A stretch of DNA of 64,000 nt from an uncultured Halomicronema sp. (GTDB lineage Bacteria; Cyanobacteriota; Cyanobacteriia; Phormidesmidales; Phormidesmidaceae), in the NCBI GenBank assembly GCA_937899725.1, contig CALCCA010000041.1:1-64000 (forward strand). Reading direction: 5' to 3'. Under the pieces are notes generated by a model. The model was not told the DNA's origin, did not search any database, and saw only the letters and a list, made by a program, of their open reading frames with translations. Every line of letters starts with the position of its first letter. Positions within the stretch are counted from its first letter, which is position 1. The position numbers and the translations under genes were made by a program. Shown piece after piece: positions 9,268 through 18,504 of this stretch.

Positions 9268-10875
9268 ATGACGATTAGATTTTGGCCAAACCGACGGTTG
9301 AAATATGGGGCGTTGCTATTAGTCGCCCTGATGCTGCAATGGCTGCTGATAGCCTTGCCGGGGTTGAGCACCGAGCGTCTGTTCGTCAATTTTGGGGCCG
9401 TGGAGTACTCCGTGTCCGTGGCCAATTTAGAGACCTTTGCCCGCACCGGTGAACTGCCCTACGAACTCAGAAGTTTGGGGCGGTTTCTCTCAGCGGAACA
9501 GCTTGAGCAGCTGCGTAACGGGCTCACGGTGAGCGCCGATATCGATGTCGTGACCGTCTCGCAGTTCTTGTACTCTGCCCAGGGCGAGGCCACCTTACGG
9601 CTGTTAGGGGAACTGGTGCAAACGGCCGCGCGACAAAATGGCGCGTTGGCCATTCGCGCGGCCTTGATTTTGGCGGCAGCAGACGGTGAGGGCCAATTCA
9701 ACGCGCTCAACATTCTTAACCATTTCCCAACTCAGGGCGCTCGGGTTGATTTACAGCGACTCTCCACCGTGGCGCGAACGGTGATTACCGAGTTGAACGA
9801 GACCGAAGCGGCCGTGACGCAGATTCAGCAGCAGGCAGCGCTGGATCTGGCCAGCGCTGGCGAGACGGGCACTACCGCTGTGAGCCTACTGCAACCCGGG
9901 CCAGAGCGCTGGCAGATGCAGTCGCTCGATCAGCTAACGTTACCCACTGATTTGTATCTGCCCGCTGGGCAAAATGCGCCGTTGATCGTCATCTCTCACG
10001 GGTTGGGGGGCAATCGCACCACCTTTGCCTACCTGGCTGAACATTTAGCCTCCTATGGGTTTGCCGTAGCCGTGGTCGAGCACCCTGGCAGCAGTGCCGC
10101 GCAGCTGGAGGCACTGCTCACCGGCGAAGCAGATAACGTGATTGAGCCCGAAGAAATGATGCGCCGCCCGCTCGCGATTCAGACGCTCTTAGATGAATTA
10201 GCCACCGTGGCGCAAGCGCCGACCATTGGCGAGCACGTCAATCTTCAGCAGGTGGGTGTTTTAGGGCAGTCGCTCGGGGGCTACACGACCTTGGCCTTAG
10301 CCGGAGCGACCGTCCAAAGCACCGCTTTAGAACCGGTGTGTCCGGTCCGGACTTCGAGCCCGCTGAATTTGTCGCTGCTGTTGCAGTGCGCGGTGCTAGA
10401 GCTACCGCCGCCACTACCGCCACTAGCGGATCAGCGCATTCAGGCGGCGATCGCCATCAATCCGCTCGATAGTGCGGTGTTTGGCTCAGTGGGCATGGCC
10501 AATATCGCCGTGCCCACAATGGTCGTCTCCGGCAGTGCCGATACGGTGACGCCCGCCTTGGCAGAGCAGATTCGCCCCTTTACCTGGCTTGAGTCGGCGG
10601 AGCGCTATCTCTTAATGATGGAAAATGGCACTCACTTTTCGACCATTTATGAGCCGGATCCCAGTGCCGCCGCCATCCCCGTACCGGCCCAGATCATCGG
10701 CCCTGCCCCCGAGGCGGCGCAGCGCTACATCAAGGCAATGAGCGTGGCCTTCTTCAAGACCTATTTGGCCAGGGAAGATACCTACCGCGCCTATTTGCAT
10801 CAAGCGGCGGTGCAACCGCTGAGCAACCCGGCTCTGCCGCTTTCTCTAGTCCAGGAATTCACGCTTGAGAACTAA
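9268..10875 (+). CDS. DUF1400 alpha/beta hydrolase
   Basis: A secreted or membrane-anchored hydrolase of 535 residues. It has an N-terminal hydrophobic segment (LLLVALMLQWLLIALPGL), then the cyanobacterial DUF1400 block (ERLFVNFGAVEYSVSV...), then an alpha/beta-hydrolase domain with the oxyanion loop VISHGLGG, the nucleophile elbow GQSLGG (Ser near residue 335) and a late Asp/His pair (SGSADTVTP, GTHFS). The substrate is unknown; relatives are annotated as lipase- or dienelactone-hydrolase-like. ATG 9226 is an alternative start. A paralogue lies at 43428-45134. It converges with the flotillin gene, with nine bases between stop codons. Confidence 0.9.
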   Translation: MTIRFWPNRRLKYGALLLVALMLQWLLIALPGLSTERLFVNFGAVEYSVSVANLETFARTGELPYELRSLGRFLSAEQLEQLRNGLTVSADIDVVTVSQFLYSAQGEATLRLLGELVQTAARQNGALAIRAALILAAADGEGQFNALNILNHFPTQGARVDLQRLSTVARTVITELNETEAAVTQIQQQAALDLASAGETGTTAVSLLQPGPERWQMQSLDQLTLPTDLYLPAGQNAPLIVISHGLGGNRTTFAYLAEHLASYGFAVAVVEHPGSSAAQLEALLTGEADNVIEPEEMMRRPLAIQTLLDELATVAQAPTIGEHVNLQQVGVLGQSLGGYTTLALAGATVQSTALEPVCPVRTSSPLNLSLLLQCAVLELPPPLPPLADQRIQAAIAINPLDSAVFGSVGMANIAVPTMVVSGSADTVTPALAEQIRPFTWLESAERYLLMMENGTHFSTIYEPDPSAAAIPVPAQIIGPAPEAAQRYIKAMSVAFFKTYLAREDTYRAYLHQAAVQPLSNPALPLSLVQEFTLEN

Positions 10876-10884
10876 TTCAGGGAA

Positions 10885-12834
10885 TTAGCTGTCGGACGCT
10901 ATCGGCGCAGCCAGGACATCGGTGGGCGGCGAGTCCGATGACGACACTGGGGTCGGTGACTCATCGGCTTGAATCAAATCTTTTACCTGGGCCAGCACCG
11001 TGCCCAATTTGCCGTCTTCTAACAGACTGTTGATCAGAGCCAGGCCACTGGTCGAAAGCAGCAGTTTGTTGATGTCGCCCGCGCCGTTGCCATTGCCGTT
11101 GCCGTCACCTGCACCGTTCGCGCCGGGAAACGCATAGATGCGCGCATCGCCAATGACACCGGGTTGGGGGGCCAAGGCGCGCAGCACTTCGGGCAGGCGA
11201 TCGGCCAGTTCGGGCCAGATTTGGGCGATCACATCAGCAGTCAGGTTGGCGCTGCTGATGGCGTTGCGGGCTTCGATGTTGGCCTGACGCCCTTCGGCTT
11301 CGGCCAGAGCTTTGTCTAACTCTGCTTGGGCCAGGGTACGAATCGCCTCGGCCTCTAGCTCCGCTGTTTGTTTAGCAATTTCCGCCTGACGGCGTTTGCG
11401 AAACACGTCAATCTCAACCACGTTTTGGTCAGCGATGCGGCGCTCGGCGGCATCTTGTTCGGCAGCGATGACGGCCAGCCGCTGCGATCGCTCTGCCTGC
11501 TCAACCGACGTGGCGGTTTGCACCCCGGCTTCGGCTTGAGCCCGGGCAGCCTCAGCGGCAAAGCGCGAGCTTTCGCGCTCAGCGATCGCGATCGCCGCTT
11601 CCTCTTGGGCCACTTTGGACTCGCGCTCAGCCTCAGCCAAATCAACCAGGGCCATAAATTGCGCCGAGTCCACCGCTTTTTGCCGATTGACTTCGGCCAC
11701 ATCGGCTTCTTCGCGCTGCCGGGCCTGGGCGACTTTCAAAACCTTCTGCCGTTCTTCTAGCTCAATGTCGGCATCAATTTGTTTTTGCCGCACGCTGAGC
11801 TGCCGCTGAATTTCTTCCTCTTCAACCGATTGCTCCTGCAGGATTTTGGTGCGCTGAGCAGTGGCGGTTTCACGATCGCGCTTCTCTTGAATAGTGCGCT
11901 CACGTTCCGCCTTGAGGGATTCGATTTCGAGGGTTTGGGCCAGTTTGGCATCTTCTTGATCTTTGGTGATATCAAGCGATCGCTTCTCGGCATCAAGTTC
12001 TTTTTGTTCGATCGCCACGCGCGTGGTCAGCTCGACCTCCCGCTTCTGTTGGATCGAGCGCTGAATCGTTTCCGTCCGTAGGCGCACCCCCTGCGCGTCG
12101 AAAAAGTTGTTGGTGTCGTAGGTATCACTCTCTTCAATTTCCGAAATCGCCAGGTTGTTGAGGGTCAAGCCCACCTTCTTCAGATCGGGCTCAATCAGGT
12201 TCAGCACCTCTTGGGCAAACCCCAGCTTGTCAGAATCGGTTTCGGCCAGGGTTTTAGTTTTGGCGGCAGCGCGAATGCCGTCGTCAGCCCGCTTTTCCAG
12301 CGCATTTTTGATGTCTTCGGGGGTGATTTGACCATCTCGCGACAGTCGTGCCGCCGCTGTCAACACATCATCTTCCGAGGCATTGATGCACACATAAAAG
12401 GTCACCCGCATGTCGGCCCGCAGATAGTCTTGGGTGCGCACCGCCAGCTTGCCCGTGCGCTCGACGTCGATCGAGAGTTCACGCAGGGGCACCCGCGTCA
12501 ACTCATGGAAACCGGGCAGCACCACACAGCCACCATTGAGAATCACCTTTTTTTGCTTGCGCACGATACCGCCAGTGCGGACAAAGGCTTCGTTAGTGGG
12601 GGTAATGACGTAGACCCGGGTGTAGGCCCAAATCGCCACTAGCAGCAAGACGACAAACGTCACTACGCTGCCCGAGGCGAGCACGCCCAAGCCCCCCAAC
12701 TGCCCCACTGTGGGCGCGGGCAGCAACGGAGTTTCTGCTGACACAGCCACTGTTTCACGAGTTTCCAGCGCTGCTGGCTCCTCCAGCGAGGGCAGCGGGG
12801 GCAATGATTGAATTAAGGTCAGCCAATAGAACAT
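10885..12834 (-). CDS. Flotillin-like SPFH/band 7 protein
   Basis: About 649 residues. One membrane segment near the N-terminus (VVTFVVLLLVAIWAYTRVYVI) is followed by an SPFH domain (EAFVRTGG...VILNGGCVVLPGFHELTRVPL), then a very long Glu/Ala/Arg/Gln-rich coiled coil and a Gly/Asn-rich tail. This is the layout of flotillins, which scaffold membrane microdomains. ATG 12834 has GGAG six bases upstream; the longer frame to 12924 would add residues unlike the family. The upstream gene is a YqiJ-like protein, the usual partner of bacterial flotillins; 62 bases separate them, so they form an operon. Confidence 0.92.
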   Translation of the reverse strand: MFYWLTLIQSLPPLPSLEEPAALETRETVAVSAETPLLPAPTVGQLGGLGVLASGSVVTFVVLLLVAIWAYTRVYVITPTNEAFVRTGGIVRKQKKVILNGGCVVLPGFHELTRVPLRELSIDVERTGKLAVRTQDYLRADMRVTFYVCINASEDDVLTAAARLSRDGQITPEDIKNALEKRADDGIRAAAKTKTLAETDSDKLGFAQEVLNLIEPDLKKVGLTLNNLAISEIEESDTYDTNNFFDAQGVRLRTETIQRSIQQKREVELTTRVAIEQKELDAEKRSLDITKDQEDAKLAQTLEIESLKAERERTIQEKRDRETATAQRTKILQEQSVEEEEIQRQLSVRQKQIDADIELEERQKVLKVAQARQREEADVAEVNRQKAVDSAQFMALVDLAEAERESKVAQEEAAIAIAERESSRFAAEAARAQAEAGVQTATSVEQAERSQRLAVIAAEQDAAERRIADQNVVEIDVFRKRRQAEIAKQTAELEAEAIRTLAQAELDKALAEAEGRQANIEARNAISSANLTADVIAQIWPELADRLPEVLRALAPQPGVIGDARIYAFPGANGAGDGNGNGNGAGDINKLLLSTSGLALINSLLEDGKLGTVLAQVKDLIQADESPTPVSSSDSPPTDVLAAPIASDS

Positions 12835-12896
12835 ACGCGTCTCCAAAAAATGACTCTTCAGTCTCCATCCCTGACTGGCCTCAAGCTTGATCAGCT

Positions 12897-13640
12897 TCAG
12901 GCCAGCTGGTCGCCGCTCAGCCAACGCTGCTGATCGATGCTATTTTGAGCAATCACTAAGTAGTGGCCCTCCGTCCGCTCGATTACCAGCACCTTCGCGC
13001 CCCGCCGCAGCGTGATATTTGCCCAGTCGGGCAGTTTGGCACTGATGGTAACGAGGTTGGCAGCGGCATCTTTGACATCTACCTGGCCGATTTTGCCCGA
13101 CTCTTCAAAGGGCACAAAGGCCGAGGTAACGGTGCCTAAACAGCCCACCAGGCGATCGCTGCTGGCATCTTCGCCAAAGGCGGCAAAGATTTTGCCGATG
13201 GGGCGCGATAGCCAACCACCGACCACCAACGCAAAGACCAACGAGAGGAAAAAGACGACGACCGCTAACCCACCAGTGGGCGATTGCTCCAGCCCGTCGG
13301 CGATCGCGACATTCAGCACCCAACCGGCAAAGCCCCATAGGGTAAAGTCCATCGCTAGCAGCAGCACCAGCGGCGTCCGCCCCAGACCAAACCAGGCCAA
13401 CATCTGCAGCGCCCCCAAGCTACTGCCCTCGCTGCCCGCATCAGCCTCGGCATCAAAATCGACCAGCGTCTCTGCGTTGAGCGCAAAGTCGGCGTCGATA
13501 TCAGCATCAATATCCAGATCAGCATCGGCGTCAACGTCGAGATCATCGTCGCCACCGCCCGACAAAATCACAAACATGAACAGAACGATGCCTGCACCTA
13601 GCAAGATCCAGTAAGGCAGGTTAACGAGACTAAACACCAT
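12897..13640 (-). CDS. YqiJ-like OB-fold membrane protein, flotillin partner
   Basis: A 247-residue protein. It has an N-terminal membrane helix, an Asp-rich low-complexity loop (residues about 30-55, alternating Asp with Val, Ala, Leu or Ile), two or three further helices, and a C-terminal OB-like beta domain (GCLGTVTSAFVPFEESGKIGQV...). This is the YqiJ/DUF1449 layout found next to flotillin genes, related to NfeD. It probably binds the SPFH protein encoded just downstream. The acidic loop is on the non-cytoplasmic side if the first helix is a standard anchor, and could bind cations. Confidence 0.85.
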   Translation of the reverse strand: MVFSLVNLPYWILLGAGIVLFMFVILSGGGDDDLDVDADADLDIDADIDADFALNAETLVDFDAEADAGSEGSSLGALQMLAWFGLGRTPLVLLLAMDFTLWGFAGWVLNVAIADGLEQSPTGGLAVVVFFLSLVFALVVGGWLSRPIGKIFAAFGEDASSDRLVGCLGTVTSAFVPFEESGKIGQVDVKDAAANLVTISAKLPDWANITLRRGAKVLVIERTEGHYLVIAQNSIDQQRWLSGDQLA

Positions 13641-13677
13641 TTCGTTGAGCTATCAATACCGATAACACCTGTGTCAC

Positions 13678-13860
13678 CGTCACATAAATCGTTAGGCTCG
13701 GGGACTCGGTTATTTCAGACCAGACCACCGCGATCACGGCCAATCACGCCCAAGATAGCTGTCTTATCCACCCAAGCGCTGACAATAGAAAGCATTTGTA
13801 ACTCAAACCTCTGGCTGCTTAGTGTCACGCTGCGAATCGTGTTCCCCCATGGTTGTTGGC
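13678..13860. repeat. Dispersed ~180-bp repeat, copy A
   Basis: Closely related to 46358-46531: both start CACATAAA, share CCAATCACGCCCAAGA, AGCATTTGTA and CTCAAACCTCTGGC, and end GTTGTTGGC. The inner 122-123 bases align without large gaps. Read on the minus strand both copies keep an open stretch with QRFELQMLSI and LGVIG, which may point to an old gene piece. Confidence 0.7.
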
Positions 13861-13912
13861 GTCTACTGAAGAGGAGAGTTGCGATCGCCCTCTACTGATA
13901 AGCCTGGTGACG

Positions 13913-14118
13913 ATGAGCCGAAGAGGATGTTTGATAATTGGACTGTTGACCGCGATCATCCTGTTTATTCCGCCTGCGATCGCCATTTATCGAGCCACTT
14001 TGATCAGGGTGCCGACGGCAAAAGGACAGGTCATCGCAAGCGTCGTTTGGGCGGTGTTGGCACACATCATCATGGTCGAGTTGCCCATTGGGTTGAGTTG
14101 ATTTCTGGACGGTATTGA
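13913..14118 (+). pseudogene. HXXEE-family gene remnant (3' part)
   Basis: The translation includes LLTAIILFIPPAIAIYRATL and KGQVIASVVWAVLAHIIMV, clearly similar to residues about 172-225 of the intact HXXEE protein at 39135 (LLTAVVIFLPLAIAFYRTVL, KVQVIASIAWAILAHLIMV). After HIIMV the similarity continues in another frame (VAHWVELISGRY versus AANWFELIPETAY), so there is a frameshift near 14075. The N-terminal two thirds, including the HXXEE motif, are absent. Confidence 0.75.
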
Positions 14119-14185
14119 TGTGAGACACAAAAAAATGAGTAACTCAGGCTACCCCTTAATTCCAGAATTCAGTTCATCTCGAAAT

Positions 14186-15227
14186 GGCTCAATCTGCGTT
14201 TTAAGGAGCTAGGCCAAGATAGTCTCTAACAGATTACCAAGCAAGGCTTTGCCTCGCCTTCGTGCGTTGTGCATAAACTTGAAGAAGCCGAGGTAGAGTG
14301 GCCGCTTCTCTTGAGAAATGCCTCGATGAGGACGCAACCCAGAGCGTCGCAGAGACCAAAAGCCTGCCATCGTGTTGACATGAACTGCGCAAAAACCGTC
14401 ACCATCTTCAGCACGGACATACTCGCCAGCACTATGACAAACGGTTTTGTGACCATAATCCCCAGCTTCAAGCGGTGCGTCAATGACGGACTCGTCGGTG
14501 TTGACCAAGGTGCCGGGAGCAATCGTGGCCTTGATAATGGGGTCAATCGTCTTCTGTTGTACGTTCTCTAGAAGGCGAATCACCACTTCTCCACTACGCT
14601 GAATCATCCCAAAGACCGGTGGCTTTTCCGTCGTCAGGGTACCGCCGTCCCGAAGCCCTTTGAGCTTCCGCCGCCGTCCCTCCCGCCCTTTTTTGGCACG
14701 GCTTCGGGATGTCCTTTGTGGCCCGCCGTCACGGACACCTCATCGCACTCAACCGTGCTGGAAAGCTGAACCTCTGGTTTCTGGTTGACCATGACTTGAC
14801 GCAACTGCGTCGTCAGGGCGTGAACAGCATCTTTGTGCAAGTCCAGCTCTGGGGCAATTTGCTGATTTGAAAGATTCGGCCCCATCAGAGACAGACACCC
14901 AATCCAGACTCGCAACGGTTGATGTCGTCCCATAAACACCGTGCCGGTCAACTCATCAAACTGCTGCTCACAGCTTTTACAAACGTCGCGTTGGCGATGG
15001 GGATGCTTGTCATCTCTGCCGCGCTTGATCACTCTTGCCGTCTTGCCGTGGGGACACTCGACCGTGCCGTCAGGCCCACGCAAACGGCGTACACTTTCGT
15101 AGCCTTTAGCTTCTTCCAGCCGATGTGTCAGGCTTAGCATCGACAGGGAGCGCTCATCTCATGCGGGATTCTAGCAACGCAGCTCGTCCTAGCCCTCACA
15201 CTAACTCCGCAAAACAGCTATTGAGCC
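14186..15227 (-). mobile_element. IS1595-family insertion sequence with 8-bp target duplication
   Basis: Both ends start GGCTCAAT and continue with matching GTTTT, GGAG and TAG positions (about 20 of 27 bases identical). The element is flanked on both sides by CTCGAAAT (14178-14185 and 15228-15235), a perfect 8-bp target duplication, the length typical of IS1595. Total length is about 1042 bp. The transposase inside is frameshifted and has a catalytic-site change. Confidence 0.88.
14209..15140 (-). pseudogene. IS1595-family (ISXO2-like) transposase, split by a -1 frameshift
   Basis: The first frame (15140 down to about 14690) has an N-terminal zinc-ribbon region with one cysteine lost (CPHG...CKSC) and the first catalytic Asp in VECDEVSVTAGHKG. 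The rest, including the second Asp (NTDESVIDAP) and the C-terminal PHRGISQEKRPLYLGFF, is in the -1 frame. The shift falls on A AAA AAG (14694-14688), phased as a standard -1 slippery heptamer; slippage there yields one continuous protein. Against activity, the motif normally reading NTIEGFW reads NTMAGFW, so the catalytic Glu is Ala. Probably a dying copy; programmed frameshifting in intact relatives is possible. Confidence 0.85.
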
Positions 15228-15374
15228 CTCGAAATTAAGCAACACCTCTTCCTTTATGAGTGCATCCCACTTTTGTTTTCTAGTCCTACTCGCGGGCAAG
15301 ATGCCCGCCCTAGAAGCATTGATGGATTTACAAATTGGGAATGTGCCCCTTCTCTACTCTCTACTCTCTACTCT

Positions 15375-16430
15375 CTATGCTTTATCTCCCCATGTTTGTT
15401 TTCGATATTCTTTAGGAGATCGGCCTGTCCAACGTTTGAACGCTCGACGAAAGGCCCGCGCGTCTGTGTATCCAACAATTTCCCCCACGGTGGTGATGTC
15501 GATTTCCGGATCGCCTAAAAAGCTTTTAGCATTCGCTAAACGGATTTCATCAATGAGAGCATTGAGCGACGTCCCGTGCTGCTTGGCCAAACGCTGCGCT
15601 GTACGGAGACTGATGTTAGCTTTGGCGGCCGCTGCCGCTGCGCCATACTCGCCCTGGGTTGCGTTTTCCATGATGCCCCGACGCAGCTCTGCCAGGGCAA
15701 TGGGATAGCGATCGCTCTTCAATTGCTGGCGCAGCTCCGCAAAATGGCGTTCGACAAACCTGAACATTTGCGGATTGGCATCGCGAGCCGGTGCACTGAG
15801 ACTCTCTCGTGAGAAAACCAGCGCATTGCGGCCTGACTGAAAGGAAACGGGTGCTTGAAAAAACGACTCGTAGGCTTCTATCGGTACAGGTTTGGCGATC
15901 GCAAACTCGACCCGTAGCAGCGATATTTCTACATCGGTGCTCTCTTGCAACAGTCGCCAAATTAAACCCGTAGCAGCTTCCAGCAATATCCCCTGATCTT
16001 GACTCTCACAAGGATGGGCAACCACCATCGCCACCTCTGACTCCACTTGCTCAAGCTGCACTGCCGACTGGTCGGCAATAATCGTTTGATTGGTCAAAAA
16101 CCACCCCAGCATGGCTTCAATGTCATGGGCAAATTGAGCCCCTTGGGCTAAGCCACCGAGCATCGTAAACGGAGCAGAACGGGCAATTTCCATCGAAATC
16201 GCGGTATCCGGCCACTGCTTAGCAATGACGCTCATCAGATTTCCCACCGCGTCATCCGAGATGCGGCTATCGAGGCGGGCATAGTCGACTGCCGAGAGGT
16301 CGGTGACTTGGGCGATCGCTGTCAGCGACATGCCGTGAGAGACAGCAAAGTCAAGCATCGTGGTGACAATACTGCCCAGAGTCTCTGGCTTGACGAAATT
16401 GGCATTAATAGTTCCTTTTTCGGCGTCCAT
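15375..16430 (-). CDS. AraC family regulator (Arabinose_bd-type sensor domain), paralogue 1
   Basis: A 351-residue protein. An N-terminal sensor domain of about 200 residues of the OruR/ArgR-like class (DAVGNLMSVIAKQWPDTAISMEIA...) is joined to a C-terminal AraC double helix-turn-helix (AAAAKANISLRTAQRLAKQHGTSLNALI...VGEIVGYTDARAFRRAFKRWTGRSPKEYR). It is full length. Paralogue 3 at 19543 is very similar, paralogue 2 at 17633 is ruined and paralogue 4 near 21059 is a fragment. Such regulators usually control a neighbouring oxidoreductase; the SDR gene at 18505 is the nearest candidate. Confidence 0.93.
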   Translation of the reverse strand: MDAEKGTINANFVKPETLGSIVTTMLDFAVSHGMSLTAIAQVTDLSAVDYARLDSRISDDAVGNLMSVIAKQWPDTAISMEIARSAPFTMLGGLAQGAQFAHDIEAMLGWFLTNQTIIADQSAVQLEQVESEVAMVVAHPCESQDQGILLEAATGLIWRLLQESTDVEISLLRVEFAIAKPVPIEAYESFFQAPVSFQSGRNALVFSRESLSAPARDANPQMFRFVERHFAELRQQLKSDRYPIALAELRRGIMENATQGEYGAAAAAAKANISLRTAQRLAKQHGTSLNALIDEIRLANAKSFLGDPEIDITTVGEIVGYTDARAFRRAFKRWTGRSPKEYRKQTWGDKA

Positions 16431-16561
16431 GACCCTTCTATCTCAATAATTCTGCTGAGAGGATTAAGCACAAATATAAGCCTCGAAGCGCAAAAGCGCA
16501 GGATTCATAGCCATTTGATTACTCACGATGCACTCGGAAGAGGCGCTAGGAAATTAATTTC

Positions 16562-17632
16562 GGGCACTGTCAGCTTAGAGAGTGAGAGCTAGAGTGTAGA
16601 CGTAGCCAGCATTTAAGTCCAATGCCTTGTATCCATTGCCAGAGTCCAGCCATCGTCAAGAATGGCACCAAACCCCTCAAGACGGGTCAAGTGCTCCAAC
16701 AGTATCTCTGCAAGACCTGTGGTCGCCGCTTCAATGAACGCAGCGGCACTCCCATGAGCCGCCTGCGAACGCCCGTCACCACAGTAGAGATGGCCCTCAA
16801 CGCCAGACATGAGGGGCTGGGCATCAGAGCCGTCGCAAGAGTAGTCGGTAAATCACCCAGCCGTATCACCACTTGGGAAGAGCGCTTATCGAGTCACCTG
16901 CCGTCCTGGTCTCCAACCGCTCCTGAAGGAGGAACGGTGACGATAGAAGGCGATGAACTCTACACCCGAGTTGGTGAGAACCTTCCCCCCCGCCGCGTCT
17001 GAAGGGATGGACCATCCGCTTCATTGAACGGCAAAGTCGCGACTGGATAGAAGCCAGTGCCGGACTCAAGGAGGCTCAGTTGTTTGAGCAAGGCGTTCAA
17101 AGCGCTTGGCAGTGGACAGAACCCAGTGATGGAGTCCGGTGGTTTACGGATGGTGAGCGGCGCTACGGCCAGGAGTTGTAGAAATTGGCTAGTGGCTATC
17201 TGCCCAGCCGCCTCACCACAGAAGCTGATCCTGATCGAAAGGTCTGGCGCGAGGGTTTAGAAGTCGCGATGAGAATCAAGGGGTCTCAGGGAAATCGACG
17301 GGTTGAGTGGCTCCATCAAGAACATCCTTTGACAGCGATGAGTCCTAAGCCAGAGGTCCAGGCCAATCATGTTGAGGCATTCAACAGTGCCTTGAGACGT
17401 CGGACAACCGCTGATCGCAGGCGTCAGAGTCACGATGCCAAGCAGGTCAAGGGCTTGCAGCGAGCTTTGAATGTACAGCGACTAATCCACAACTGGGTGA
17501 GGCCCCATTGGGGCTTGGGTAAAACGCAGACACCTGCCATGGCGATGGGATTCATTAAAAGGCCCGTAAAGATCTCTGAAATACTCCTGTCCACAGGATT
17601 TGAGTGCTTCACCCCTTAACAGGACAGTGCCC
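16562..17632 (+). mobile_element. IS1-like insertion sequence, degenerate
   Basis: Terminal inverted repeats begin GGGCACTGTC at both ends (16562 inward, 17632 inward) and stay similar for about 25 bases. No target duplication is visible. The right end interrupts the AraC paralogue 2 reading frame, but the missing 3' part of that gene is not on the left side, so a deletion next to the element is implied. Confidence 0.78.
16622..17619 (+). pseudogene. IS1-family-like transposase, broken
   Basis: The first frame gives a zinc-binding N-terminus (CIHCQSPAIVKNGTKP...CKTCGRRF) and a helix-turn-helix up to LPPRRV, then stops at 17000. The protein continues in the -1 frame from the seven-C run at 16985-16991 (GWTIRFIERQSRDWIEAS...), meets an in-frame TAG at 17179-17181 where Trp is expected, and runs on to the C-terminal HNWVRPHWGLGKTQTPAMAMGF. 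So it has two lesions, a one-base loss in a C-run and an amber codon. I assign IS1-like from the zinc ribbon plus the C-terminal NHVEAFNSALRR; the exact group is unsure. Confidence 0.75.
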
Positions 17633-18384
17633 CGACGCCGCAGTGCAAGCGCTACTGGATAATTATCGTCATTTAACTTTTGACGAAGTTTGACAAAATG
17701 CTGCTTAATCAGCTCGAACATCTGGGGATTTGCGGAACTAACAGGTCGGCAAAGGATATCTAGTGAAAAAACAAGTGCATTGCAACCTGCCTGGAATGAG
17801 ATAGGTGATTGAAAGAACTCCTTATAAGGGCTCAGCTGAACTGCTTTCTTGTTAGCAAACTCTACACTTTTTAGAGGTGCCTCTGGCACAGTAATCGTAT
17901 TCAAAAATCGCCACAGTATCCCCATCTTTGCTTCCATGGTGTAACCATTGTCCATGAACTCGCAGGGGTGAGCAAAAATCAATGCACCCTCTAAAGCTGT
18001 TTTCTCAAGATGTACAGTCAACTGGTCTACAAGGATGGCGGTATTTTCGACAAACCAGTTGAGTACTGCCTCAAAGTCGGTCGAAAATTGAGCGCCGTGG
18101 ATTAATCCCCCCAGCATTGAAAATGGCGCACATTGTTCGATTTCCATAGAGATTGCTTGCTCTGAAAACTTCTTGTCAAGCACGTTCATCAGTTTCCCAA
18201 CGACAGGATTAGGAAGCAGAATATCTTGATTGGCACAGTCAAGTGCTGCAATATCAATAGCCTGAGCCATCTCATCGAACGTTATCCCTTGAGATATGGC
18301 ATGGAAAATCATAATGTTGGCGAGGCTCCCCAGGGTTTCGGGATGCGAAAAATTGGCATGAATGGTTCATTTTTTGGCATTCAT
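17633..18384 (-). pseudogene. AraC family regulator paralogue 2, ruined
   Basis: From ATG 18384 the frame reads MNAKK then TGA (18369-18367) where the paralogues have Gly/Glu, and continues in frame as TIHANFSHPETLGSLANIMIF and the full sensor domain, ending at LALRRRG where the IS1-like element begins. The whole C-terminal DNA-binding domain is missing. Reinitiation at ATG 18312 would give only a sensor domain fused to transposon-derived codons. It lies divergent to the SDR gene at 18505, so it was probably that gene's regulator. Confidence 0.85.
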
Positions 18385-18504
18385 AGACCTCCCAGTTTCA
18401 TGGCTTTGCTGCAAAGATTACTCAAAAGCTTTTTAGGATTTTGTTGACTATCTTCTATTGAAATCTGAATCCTATTACCTTAAACACAGCATTCGTTTCA
18501 AGTG

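Noticed and set aside
14634-15140. A stand-alone 168-residue protein
   Set aside because: It is only the first frame of the IS1595 transposase; after the A AAA AAG site the codons (GGRDGGGSSKG) are out-of-frame translation.
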